Assembly (NCBI RefSeq): GCF_025972045.1
Contig: NZ_JAPDHX010000002.1
Coordinates: forward strand, 496,001-560,000
Direction of reading: 5' to 3'
Origin: Micropruina sonneratiae
GTDB taxonomy: Bacteria; Actinomycetota; Actinomycetes; Propionibacteriales; Propionibacteriaceae
Length of the DNA: 64,000 nt
Numbering within the stretch: the stretch's first letter is position 1; each line of letters starts with the position of its first letter. The notes under the pieces were generated by a model, which saw only the letters and a list, made by a program, of their open reading frames with translations, did not search any database and was not told the origin of the DNA. The translations under genes were made by a program, and so were the position numbers. Shown piece by piece: positions 1 through 8,308 of this stretch.

Positions 1-562
1 GAACACCTTCAGCGACTTCGTCGCCTGCGCCCGGCACCTGGCGGCGTCCGGCTGGACCTCGCCCGACCGTCTGGTGGCCCAGGGCGCCTCCGCCGGCGGG
101 CTGACCGTGGGCGCCGCGGTGAACCTCGCCCCGGACGCCTTCCGCGCCGTCCATGCCGACGTGCCCTTCGTGGACGCGTTGACGACGATCCTCAACCCCG
201 ACCTGCCGCTGACGGTCACCGAATGGGAGGAGTGGGGCGACCCGCTGCACGACCCCGCGGTGTACGGGTGCATGAAGTCCTACACCCCCTACGAGAACGT
301 GGCCGCCCGCGAGTATCCCGCGGTGCTGGCGACCAGCAGCCTCAACGACAGCCGGGTCGAGGTCACCGAGCCCGCCAAATGGGTGGCGCAGCTGCGCCGC
401 ACCGTCACCAACGGCACCGACCGGCCGATCCTGCTGCGCACGGAAATGGTGGCCGGGCACGGTGGCGTCTCGGGCCGCTACCAGGCCTGGAAGGACCTCG
501 CGTTCGAGCTGGCCTGGATCATCGACCAGGCGGGCGCAACGGTTGCCCACCCCCGCCGGTAG
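1..562 (+). CDS. ptrB: Oligopeptidase B, C-terminal part (5' end outside window)
   Basis: This is the last 186 or so codons of a serine peptidase of family S9A. It cleaves peptides after Lys/Arg and is normally cytoplasmic. The whole catalytic triad is visible in the usual order: the nucleophile Ser in GASAGG (codon at base 89), Asp in LNDSRV and His in AGHGG near the C-terminus. The stretches TVTEWEEWG and MKSYTPYENV are typical of oligopeptidase B rather than of prolyl oligopeptidase or DPP4. The frame is open back to base 2, so the start and the beta-propeller lie upstream of the window. It ends in TAG and is followed by a sigma-factor gene in the same direction after 125 nt. Confidence is high for the family. 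Confidence 0.93.
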   Translation, partial: NTFSDFVACARHLAASGWTSPDRLVAQGASAGGLTVGAAVNLAPDAFRAVHADVPFVDALTTILNPDLPLTVTEWEEWGDPLHDPAVYGCMKSYTPYENVAAREYPAVLATSSLNDSRVEVTEPAKWVAQLRRTVTNGTDRPILLRTEMVAGHGGVSGRYQAWKDLAFELAWIIDQAGATVAHPRR

Positions 563-687
563 CGGCCCGGGTACGACTGTGGTCTTGGATTGACCCGCAG
601 GGGTGCCTTCAGGGTTCATTGAGGGCGAACACGAGAAGATCCGCGCTCCGCGCTGCGTTGTACTGATGACGAAGCGAAAGGACACGC

Positions 688-1629
688 ATGATCTCGACTG
701 CGCACCGCATCCGGAGCACCGACGGAATCGATGGCAAGGACGCCGTGGGCCTGTACCTCGACGGCATCGCCAAGACGCCCCTGCTGACCGCCGAACAGGA
801 GGTGTTCCTCGCCAAACGGATCGAGGCCGGCCTGTTCGCCCGGGCGCTGCTCGCCGAGACCGTGGAGGCCACGCGTCCCCACGGTGCCAGCACCGACGAA
901 CTCGAACGCATCGCCGCCGAAGGTGACGCCGCCCTGCAACAGTTCATCACCGCCAACCTGCGGCTGGTGGTCTCGGTCGCCCGCAAGTACGGCCGGGCCC
1001 AGATGCCGCTGCTCGATCTGGTGCAGGAGGGCAACACTGGCCTGATCCGCGCGGTGGAGAAGTTCGACTACAGCAAGGGCTTCAAGTTCTCGACCTACGC
1101 CACCTGGTGGGTCCGCCAGTCGATCTCGCGCGGCATCGCGCAACAGGGCCGGATCGTTCGCCTGCCGGTGCACGTGGCCGAGCAGGTCAACCAGGTGTCG
1201 GCCGTCCGCCGCACGCTGGAGCGCCGCTTCGGTCGCGAGCCCGAACTGGTCGAGATCGCCGACGAGTTGGGCCTGACCGAGGAGCAGGTCGTCGACCTGC
1301 TGCGGCTGGCCCGCGACCACGTCAGCCTGGACGCCCCGGTCGAGGAGGACGGCGACACCGCGCTGGGCGACCTGCTCGCCCGCGAGATGTCACCCGGACC
1401 GGACGAGATGGTGCTGGACGCCGAGGACCGCGCCCGCCTGGACGGCATGCTGTCGTCGCTGGACGAGCGCTCCGCCGATGTGGTGCGGCGCCGCTACGGC
1501 CTGGTCGACGGCAGGCAGGCCAAGCTGGCCGACATCGCCGCTGTCTGGGGCATCACCGCCGAGCGCGTCCGCCAGATCGAACGGCACGCCATCGCCAAGC
1601 TGCGCACGGCGCACGAACTGGCCGCCTGA
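688..1629 (+). CDS. RNA polymerase sigma factor, group 2 (SigB/HrdB-like)
   Basis: This 313-residue sigma-70 protein directs RNA polymerase to promoters. Region 1.2 is at about residues 18-46 (starting DAVGLYLDGI). Region 2, with DLVQEGNTGLIRA and the -10 binding segment FSTYATWWVRQSI, is at 87-150. Region 3 follows, and region 4 ends in a helix-turn-helix with ERVRQIERHAIAKLR. It lacks the long acidic N-terminus of a primary RpoD, so it fits the nonessential group 2 class (mycobacterial SigB type). A Shine-Dalgarno GAAAGGA lies 5 nt before the ATG. It is monocistronic and ends at a strong hairpin terminator. A stationary-phase or stress role is inferred from the family. Confidence 0.9.
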   Translation: MISTAHRIRSTDGIDGKDAVGLYLDGIAKTPLLTAEQEVFLAKRIEAGLFARALLAETVEATRPHGASTDELERIAAEGDAALQQFITANLRLVVSVARKYGRAQMPLLDLVQEGNTGLIRAVEKFDYSKGFKFSTYATWWVRQSISRGIAQQGRIVRLPVHVAEQVNQVSAVRRTLERRFGREPELVEIADELGLTEEQVVDLLRLARDHVSLDAPVEEDGDTALGDLLAREMSPGPDEMVLDAEDRARLDGMLSSLDERSADVVRRRYGLVDGRQAKLADIAAVWGITAERVRQIERHAIAKLRTAHELAA

Positions 1630-1641
1630 GCAGGACCCCCC

Positions 1642-1673
1642 AACGGCCCGCCCCACACCGGGGCGGGCCGTTT
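1642..1673 (+). terminator. Rho-independent terminator of the sigma-factor gene
   Basis: A 13-bp perfect GC-rich stem (1642-1654 with 1660-1672) has a 5-nt loop ACACC and is followed by TTTGTT. It starts 12 nt after the stop codon. Confidence 0.85.
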
Positions 1674-1706
1674 GTTGGTGGCGTCCGGTGCCTTCCCGGG
1701 GGCTGA

Positions 1707-1810
1707 CCGTTCTCATCAACGCCGACTGCTGTCACCAACCGTGACTGCTTTCGCGTTGCAACACGAGAGCAGCCGGCCAAGCCGAGAACAGTCGGCGTTG
1801 ATGAGAACGG
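1707..1810. repeat. 104-nt symmetric palindrome (22-bp perfect arms, inner palindrome)
   Basis: Bases 1707-1728 are the exact reverse complement of 1789-1810. At the same centre (1758.5) sits a second palindrome, 1745-1772, whose core is GTTGCAAC. Two 16-nt segments that pair poorly separate the outer and inner arms, so the element is one symmetric structure rather than two unrelated hairpins. The arms weakly extend outwards (GGGGGC against GCCCCC). It has no coding capacity and lies between the sigma-factor terminator and the GAF-type regulator. It could be a degenerate miniature element, a structured RNA or a regulatory site. Confidence 0.8.
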
Positions 1811-1830
1811 ACGCCCCCCGGGGCCAGCGA

Positions 1831-1899
1831 CAGCACCCGTCATCCCGGGGTCTCTCCCCCGGGCCCTGGGGCATCCCGGCCGCCGGGATGAGGGTGCTG
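1831..1899. repeat. Second long inverted repeat before the regulator gene
   Basis: Bases 1831-1848 pair with 1883-1899 over 17 bp with one bulged G. The interior (about 34 nt) is also GC-rich and can fold. It lies 67 nt upstream of the -10 hexamer of the next gene. Together with the palindrome at 1707-1810 it fills most of the 348-nt gap between the sigma factor and the regulator. No T-run follows, so a simple terminator role is uncertain. Confidence 0.65.
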
Positions 1900-1965
1900 A
1901 CCGATCACAGGGTCCGGTCGCCGTCTTCGGCGGATCGACCCGGTGAAGCCTCTGGACTGCCCGAC

Positions 1966-1971
1966 TAGGGT
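1966..1971 (+). promoter_or_regulatory. -10 hexamer, leaderless start of the GAF regulator
   Basis: TAGGGT is followed by 6 nt and then the ATG at 1978, so transcription would begin at or next to the A of the start codon. No Shine-Dalgarno sequence is present. Confidence 0.6.
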
Positions 1972-1977
1972 GTGCCC

Positions 1978-3252
1978 ATGGGTCTCCAGACGGGGGCGAC
2001 GGTGCCCGCGCGTGACCGACCGCGGCATGGCCGCGGCCTCGCCCGGCTGCACGACGACTTCGTGAGTTCCGGCGCGGTCGACGAAGGCGTCCGGGCGGTC
2101 GTGTCCGAATCCTGGCAGCGCAGTGTGCGCAGCGGCGTCGACCCCGAACGGACGCTGGCCCCGGTCCGGCTCACCTCCGACGACCTGGCGCTGGCTAGGC
2201 AAGCCCATCCGCTGGCCCGGGCGTTGCCCGTGGTGCGACACCTGCTGGTGGAGGCGGCGGCCGATGCCGGTCTGCTGGTCGCGATCAGCGACGCGGCGGG
2301 GCAGTTGTTGTGGGTGGAGGGCGACCACGCGCTGCGCTCCCGGGCCGAGGCGATGCACTTCCTGCCCGGCGCGGACTGGAGCGAGGCGTCAGCGGGCACC
2401 AACGCCCCGGGCACCGCGCTGGCGCTGGGCCGTCCGGTGCAGATCGTCGGTGCCGAGCACCTGCTGCGGGCGGTCACCCCGTGGAGCTGCTCGGCCGCGC
2501 CGATCCGCGACCCGGCCCACGGGACCATCCTCGGCGTCCTCGACCTGACCGGCGGACCGCACAGCGCCACCCCGCAGACCCTCGCCCTGGTCCGGGCCAC
2601 CGTCGCGGCCGTCGAGGCCGAACTGCGGCTGCAGCAGCTCTCGCTCGGCGACCCGACCCGGCAGGCCTCGGCCGGACGCCCGCAGCTGGCCGTGCTGGGC
2701 CGCCGGCAGGCGATGCTGCACGGCGCCGGGATCGATCAGGTGTTGAGCCTGCGGCACAGCGAGATCGTGCTGCTGCTCAGCCAGCACCCCGACGGCCTGT
2801 CCAGCGCCGAACTCGCGGTCGAACTGAGCGACGACGACCTGGCCCCGGTGACGGTACGGGCCGAGCTGTCCCGGCTGCGGCTCGCACTCGGTCCGCTCGA
2901 GCTTTCCTCCAAGCCGTACCGGTTGCCCCCACTGGTCACCGACCTGGGCGACGTGTGGGCCGAGCTCGAGGCCGGCCGGCTGTCGGCCGCGGTGGCCCGC
3001 TACCGGGGGCCGGTCCTGCCGGCGTCCCATGCTCCCGGCGTGGTGCGGCTGCGGGACGACCTGCACCGGGGCGTCCGTGGCCGGCTGCTCGCCGGCGGCG
3101 ACCCGGACGCCCTGCTCGCGTTCGCCGACACGCCCTTCGGCCGTGACGACCTGGCCGTCTGGTCGCTGGCCGCCGCCACCATGCCGCCGTCGTCGCCCAG
3201 GCGTCCGGAGGTCCACCAGCACCTGCACGCCCTCGACCGGGCACTGCGGTGA
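1978..3252 (+). CDS. GAF-domain transcriptional regulator (AcoR-like) of the aldehyde dehydrogenase
   Basis: This 424-residue protein starts with an AcoR-type N-terminal segment containing [21 protein letters not shown] sensor domain at about residues 75-195 contains the conserved [16 protein letters not shown] and [13 protein letters not shown] stretches. The C-terminal half has a winged or helix-turn-helix region ([19 protein letters not shown]) instead of the AAA+ sigma-54 domain of true AcoR. Actinobacterial proteins of this kind usually lie next to ExaC-type aldehyde dehydrogenases, as here (91 nt apart, same strand). It probably senses a small alcohol, aldehyde or related signal and activates the dehydrogenase; the ligand is unknown. 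A GTG at 1972 is an alternative start, but the -10 element at 1966-1971 favours ATG 1978. Confidence 0.82.
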   Translation: MGLQTGATVPARDRPRHGRGLARLHDDFVSSGAVDEGVRAVVSESWQRSVRSGVDPERTLAPVRLTSDDLALARQAHPLARALPVVRHLLVEAAADAGLLVAISDAAGQLLWVEGDHALRSRAEAMHFLPGADWSEASAGTNAPGTALALGRPVQIVGAEHLLRAVTPWSCSAAPIRDPAHGTILGVLDLTGGPHSATPQTLALVRATVAAVEAELRLQQLSLGDPTRQASAGRPQLAVLGRRQAMLHGAGIDQVLSLRHSEIVLLLSQHPDGLSSAELAVELSDDDLAPVTVRAELSRLRLALGPLELSSKPYRLPPLVTDLGDVWAELEAGRLSAAVARYRGPVLPASHAPGVVRLRDDLHRGVRGRLLAGGDPDALLAFADTPFGRDDLAVWSLAAATMPPSSPRRPEVHQHLHALDRALR

Positions 3253-3253
3253 T

Positions 3254-3274
3254 CGTTGCAACCCTGATGCAACG
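3254..3274. promoter_or_regulatory. Candidate operator of the aldehyde dehydrogenase gene
   Basis: A perfect inverted repeat CGTTGCA-N7-TGCAACG lies in the 91-nt gap before the dehydrogenase. Its left part contains GTTGCAAC, which is also the exact centre of the palindrome upstream of the regulator (1755-1762). It is a reasonable binding site for the neighbouring regulator; that assignment is inferred. Confidence 0.55.
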
Positions 3275-3343
3275 CCGGGTTTTCTAACCTTCCGGTCACG
3301 CGATCGGACGGACCGGTCGCGGTGCGCAGACAAGGACGTCTCC

Positions 3344-4867
<1,524 letters not shown>

Positions 4868-4883
4868 TGCACCCGGTGACGCG

Positions 4884-5312
4884 ATGACAGTCTCGCGCGT
4901 CGGAGTGACCGCGGAGGCGGCGGAGATGATCCGTCGCCTCCGGGGCGAGCACGGGCCGGTCATGTTCCACCAGTCCGGCGGCTGCTGCGACGGGTCGTCG
5001 CCGATGTGCTACCCCAGGGGCGACTTCATCACCTCCGACGCCGACACCCTGCTCGGGACGATCGACGTGCGCGAGCCCGGAGCCACTGACGAGCCGGACG
5101 AGGACGACCTGGTCGAGGTGTGGATGAGCGCCAACCAGTTCGCATACTGGCGGCACACCCACCTGACGATCGACATCGTGCCCGGACGCGGCGCCGGGTT
5201 CTCGCTGGAGGGCCCGACCGGTTTCCGTTTCCTGATCCGTTCGCGGTTGTTCAGTGAGGACGAGTACGCCGAGCTCGGTGAGACCCCGCCCCAGGTGGGC
5301 CTCACCAGCTGA
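4884..5312 (+). CDS. DUF779 protein, partner of the aldehyde dehydrogenase
   Basis: This 142-residue protein belongs to the DUF779 family, whose members are very often encoded directly after ExaC-type aldehyde dehydrogenases. The conserved HQSGGCCDGSSPMC motif (about residues 33-46) has three cysteines that could bind metal or be redox active. The later part includes WMSANQFAYWRHTHLTIDIVPGRG. The biochemical function is not known. The ATG lies 16 nt after the dehydrogenase stop, so the two are probably cotranscribed. It may support dehydrogenase maturation or protect it; this is a guess from gene order alone. Confidence 0.85.
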   Translation: MTVSRVGVTAEAAEMIRRLRGEHGPVMFHQSGGCCDGSSPMCYPRGDFITSDADTLLGTIDVREPGATDEPDEDDLVEVWMSANQFAYWRHTHLTIDIVPGRGAGFSLEGPTGFRFLIRSRLFSEDEYAELGETPPQVGLTS

Positions 5313-5369
5313 GGGAGCACCTCGACGACGTCGTCCCCGGGCGGGCCCACCGCTCGGCATACTGGGCGG

Positions 5370-5870
5370 ATGCGCAGACTGAAGCTGCTGCTCGGCGCCA
5401 TCGTGGTGGCAGCCGTGTCGTCCGGGTGCACGATGCCGACCCTGCTCGGGTGGGGTCCGCGCCCGACCCGGCCGCTGAGCGTCCATGCGGTGATCGCAAG
5501 CAGCCCGGCGCCCTGCTCGGACGCCGGGCTGGTCTTCCCCGATCCGGCGAACGAGTCACAATGCCTGGAGCTCGACGCGGCCGCCTTCACCGTGCAGGAG
5601 TTGCGCTCGGTCGAGGCGAGAGCGGACGGCTCCGGTGCCTGGGTCGTCACCCTCGAACTGGTCCACGCGGACGCCGAGAAGTTCGAGACGCTGACCGGAC
5701 GCATCGCCGGCCAGACCGACCCGCGCAACCGGCTGGCGCTGGTGCTCGGCGGCGACGACCTCGTCACCGCACCCCAGGTGGCGGCGCCGATCACCGGCGG
5801 CACCGTGCAGATCTCGGGCAATTTCACCCAGCAGCAGGCGCAGGAGCTGGTCGGACGCCTCGGCGGCTGA
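5370..5870 (+). CDS. Lipoprotein with a stand-alone SecD P1-head-like domain
   Basis: The 166-residue product begins with a lipoprotein signal (MRRLKLLLGAIVVAAVSSGC, lipobox SSGC, predicted lipidated Cys20). The C-terminal part includes NRLALVLGGDDLVTAPQVAAPITGG followed by ISGNFTQQQAQEL, broken here only for length. It resembles the head subdomain of the periplasmic P1 loop of SecD, where the same VAAPI-GG-ISG-FT-EAQ pattern occurs. No transmembrane transporter part is present, so it is not SecD itself. It is probably anchored on the outer face of the membrane. A hexamer CATACT lies 6 nt before the ATG, similar to leaderless promoters elsewhere in the window. The role is unknown; a part in protein export or folding is speculative. 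Confidence 0.7.
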   Translation: MRRLKLLLGAIVVAAVSSGCTMPTLLGWGPRPTRPLSVHAVIASSPAPCSDAGLVFPDPANESQCLELDAAAFTVQELRSVEARADGSGAWVVTLELVHADAEKFETLTGRIAGQTDPRNRLALVLGGDDLVTAPQVAAPITGGTVQISGNFTQQQAQELVGRLGG

Positions 5871-5920
5871 ACTGTCGGCGCCCGCCGATCAGGGTGGACC
5901 GCCGGAACCGCCCCCAGCGC

Positions 5921-6775
5921 TCAGGCGTCCAGCACGCGGATGAGCCCGGCCTGGGCGCAGGACGCCGCGATCGGGCCGCCGTCGCCGAACAACCTGCCCT
6001 GGGAGAAGCCGAGCCCACCGGAGGCCGACGGCGACGACTGGTCGTAGAGCAGCCATTCGTCGGCCCGGGTGTGCCGGTGGAACCACATGGCGTGGTCGAT
6101 CGATGCGGCCTGCATGCGCGATGACATGAACTCGACCTCGTGCGACAGGGTGCTGACGCTGAGCAGCGTGATGTCGGAGAAGTAGGCGAGCACCATCTGA
6201 TGGATGCGGGGGTCGTCGGGCAGCGCCGAGGCCGCCTTGATCCACAACTGCATCTGCGAGGGCCCACCGGTGGCCTCCAGCGGGGGTTCGGTGACGTAGC
6301 GGGCGTCCAACGCTCCCCATTCCGCCTCCCAGAACGCGGCCCGCCGCGCGGACCGCTCCCCCAGCACCTGCGCGGCCGGACGGCACTCGTCCGGACGGGG
6401 CACCCCGGCCGGAAACGGTTCGGCGTGGTCCAGACCCCCTTCGGGGACGTGGAAGGAGCACACCATCGAGAAGATCGGCTTGCCGTTCTGCCGGGCGACG
6501 ATCCGGCGCTGGCTGAAGGCGCGGCCGTCCCGGGTCTGCTCGACCACGTACAGGATCGGCGTCACCGGCGAGCCCGGCCGCAGGAAGTACGCGTTCAGCG
6601 AGTGCGCCAGCCGCTCGGGGGTCACCGTGCGATAGGCCGCGCTGAGCCCCTGGGCCAGCACCTGGCCGCCGAACGAGCGTTGCAGCACGGTTTCGGGGTG
6701 GGGGCCGCGGAACAGGTCGGTGTCGAGCTTCTCGAGGTCGAGCAGGCCCAGCAACTCCTCGGTGGTGCGGGGCAA
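5921..6775 (-). CDS. tesB: Acyl-CoA thioesterase II
   Basis: TesB hydrolyses acyl-CoA esters to free acid and CoA in the cytoplasm. The double hot-dog fold is recognisable: RSFGGQVLAQGLSAA in the first half, then SIDHAMWFH, LLYDQSSPSASGG and CAQAGLIR. These supply the Asp, Ser/Thr and Gln of the catalytic network. With a TTG start at 6775 the protein has 284 residues, the normal TesB length. That TTG lies one base after the stop of the PAC2 gene upstream (TGA-C-TTG), which suggests translational coupling. Upstream in-frame codons run back into the PAC2 gene and give non-homologous sequence, so they are rejected as the start. Confidence 0.88.
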   Translation of the reverse strand: MPRTTEELLGLLDLEKLDTDLFRGPHPETVLQRSFGGQVLAQGLSAAYRTVTPERLAHSLNAYFLRPGSPVTPILYVVEQTRDGRAFSQRRIVARQNGKPIFSMVCSFHVPEGGLDHAEPFPAGVPRPDECRPAAQVLGERSARRAAFWEAEWGALDARYVTEPPLEATGGPSQMQLWIKAASALPDDPRIHQMVLAYFSDITLLSVSTLSHEVEFMSSRMQAASIDHAMWFHRHTRADEWLLYDQSSPSASGGLGFSQGRLFGDGGPIAASCAQAGLIRVLDA

Positions 6776-6776
6776 G

Positions 6777-7679
6777 TCAGCCCCGCCCGTCTGCGGAGTC
6801 GCCGTCCTGCTCGGCGAGGAACTGCTCCACCGCGGCACCGATCTCGTCCGCGGTCGGCACCGAGGTGCGGCCGGACTCGGACAGCTGGTCGTACTGCTCC
6901 TCGAGCGCCGCCAGCACCGCCGGGAACTCCGAATCCTCCTGCACCTCGGCGGCGATCGTGGCCAGCTGCTGCTCGGCCTCGTCGTCCAGGTCACCGAGCG
7001 GGATGTTCAGCCCCGCCGCGTCGTTGACCCGCCGCAACACCGCGGCGATGGCCTGCGGGAAGCTCGACTGCGCGAGGTAGTGCGGCACGTGCGCCACGAA
7101 GCCCAGCCCGGTCAGCCCCGCCTGCCCGGCGCGGTACTCGAGCATCGCCGAGAAACTGCCGGGGATCTGGATCCGGTCGATCCACAGCGGGTTCCCGGTG
7201 GCCAGGGCCGGATCGGTGGAGTGCGAGGTGACCAGGGTGGGCCTGGTGTGCGGCACCGCCATCGGCACACCCTGGGCGGTCAGCAGCAGGGCCGAGTGCA
7301 GCCGTTCGGCGATGCCCAGCACCGCGTGGGCGGCGCGCCGCCACTGGGTGTCCGGCTCGGGTCCGGTCAGCAGCAGGAACGGCGTCCCGTCGGCGTCGAT
7401 CACCTTGTGCAGCAGCAGTGAGAAGTCGTTCATCGAGACCCAGGCGTTGGTGTCGAACACCATCTGTGGGCGCCGGCTGCGGTAGTCGTGCAGTTGGTCG
7501 TGGTCGAACTCGGCCAGCACCTCGTGGGAGCAGTGCGCCAGGATGTGGGCGGAGAGTCCGCGGTTCACCGAGGCAGCGTCCACATACCCCTCGAACAGGT
7601 GCAGCAGCACCGGGCGCTCAGCGTCCAGGCTGGCCCACACCTCGGGGTCGAACGTGTACAGCAACCGGGGATCGAGCAC
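6777..7679 (-). CDS. PAC2 family protein (proteasome-assembly-chaperone-like)
   Basis: This 300-residue PAC2/DUF75 protein is related to archaeal and eukaryotic proteasome assembly chaperone 2. Actinobacterial members are common but have no assigned function. Visible family features are HLFEGYVDAASV near the N-terminus, a middle region with VPHTRPTLVTSHST, and VAHVPHYLAQSSFPQAIAAVLRR. The last 90 residues are acidic and helical. GTG is the start; TAGGGT lies 6 nt ahead, and it forms an operon with tesB. Whether a bacterial proteasome exists in this organism cannot be seen from the window. Confidence 0.85.
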   Translation of the reverse strand: MLDPRLLYTFDPEVWASLDAERPVLLHLFEGYVDAASVNRGLSAHILAHCSHEVLAEFDHDQLHDYRSRRPQMVFDTNAWVSMNDFSLLLHKVIDADGTPFLLLTGPEPDTQWRRAAHAVLGIAERLHSALLLTAQGVPMAVPHTRPTLVTSHSTDPALATGNPLWIDRIQIPGSFSAMLEYRAGQAGLTGLGFVAHVPHYLAQSSFPQAIAAVLRRVNDAAGLNIPLGDLDDEAEQQLATIAAEVQEDSEFPAVLAALEEQYDQLSESGRTSVPTADEIGAAVEQFLAEQDGDSADGRG

Positions 7680-7685
7680 CCCGCC

Positions 7686-7691
7686 ACCCTA
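7686..7691 (-). promoter_or_regulatory. -10 hexamer, leaderless start of the PAC2-tesB operon
   Basis: On the minus strand TAGGGT is followed by GGCGGG and then the GTG start at 7679. Confidence 0.6.
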
Positions 7692-7719
7692 CCGCGCGGG
7701 TTCCGCGATCCCGCAGGGA

Positions 7720-8228
7720 CTACGCCTTGGGCGAAGCGCCGCGCCCCTCGGCGAGCCGGACGCCGACGCCGGCGATCAGGAGTTCCAGGGCTTCGGCGTA
7801 CCGATCGTCGGCGGGTGCCAGCATCGGCTCGCTGGCGGCCGCGGTCAGCGGGAACGAGTCGCCGACCAGCGCGCGGCAATCCTCGGCCGCGTACTCGCCC
7901 GACTCGTGCGAGGCCCGGTGCTGCTCCTCGATCACGAACCCGACGGTCAGGTCGAGCACCGACTGGGCGGCCAGGACGGCCAGCGACAGCGACAGGCCGG
8001 CACCGGTCAGCACCGCCAGCGGCCCCTCCATGGCCGTCACGAGGCTGAGGTCGCGCAACCGCCGACCGGCATACAGCCGGCCACCGTCGCGGTGCGCGAG
8101 CAGCACCCGCCGGATCTCGTGGCCGTGCCGGCGCAGCAGCGTCGACCAGCCCTCTCGGCGGCGGCCGGACCCATCTCGCGGCCGAGTTCGGTGGCCATCT
8201 CGTCGAGCAGGGTGGTCATGTCGGGCAT
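7720..8228 (-). pseudogene. Decayed TetR-family repressor (C-terminal domain, frameshifted, no HTH)
   Basis: The remaining sequence matches the ligand-binding half of classical TetR in order. TLLDEMATELGREM corresponds to the helix just after the DNA-binding domain. GWSTLLRRHGHEIRRVLLAHRDG, split here by reading frame, is followed by LTVGFVIEEQHRASHE and ALELLIAGVGV. The first 28 residues (from ATG 8228) are in one frame and the rest in another, so a one-base indel lies near 8150-8170. The N-terminal helix-turn-helix of about 45 residues is missing entirely; bases 8229-8308 code nothing similar. A repressor without its DNA-binding domain is unlikely to work, so I call it a pseudogene. A sequencing error could explain the shift but not the lost N-terminus. 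Confidence 0.75.
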
Positions 8229-8308
8229 GCCTGGAACCGTCCCGGCGGGCTGGTGCTGATCCCGTGAAGCTCCCGGCGCGGTAACCGCCCGACCGGACGC
8301 CCGAGCCG

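Noticed and set aside
8229-8308. Missing N-terminal helix-turn-helix of the TetR relic
   Set aside because: All three minus-strand frames of this stretch lack a TetR-like HTH pattern, so no intact gene can be rebuilt by one frameshift.
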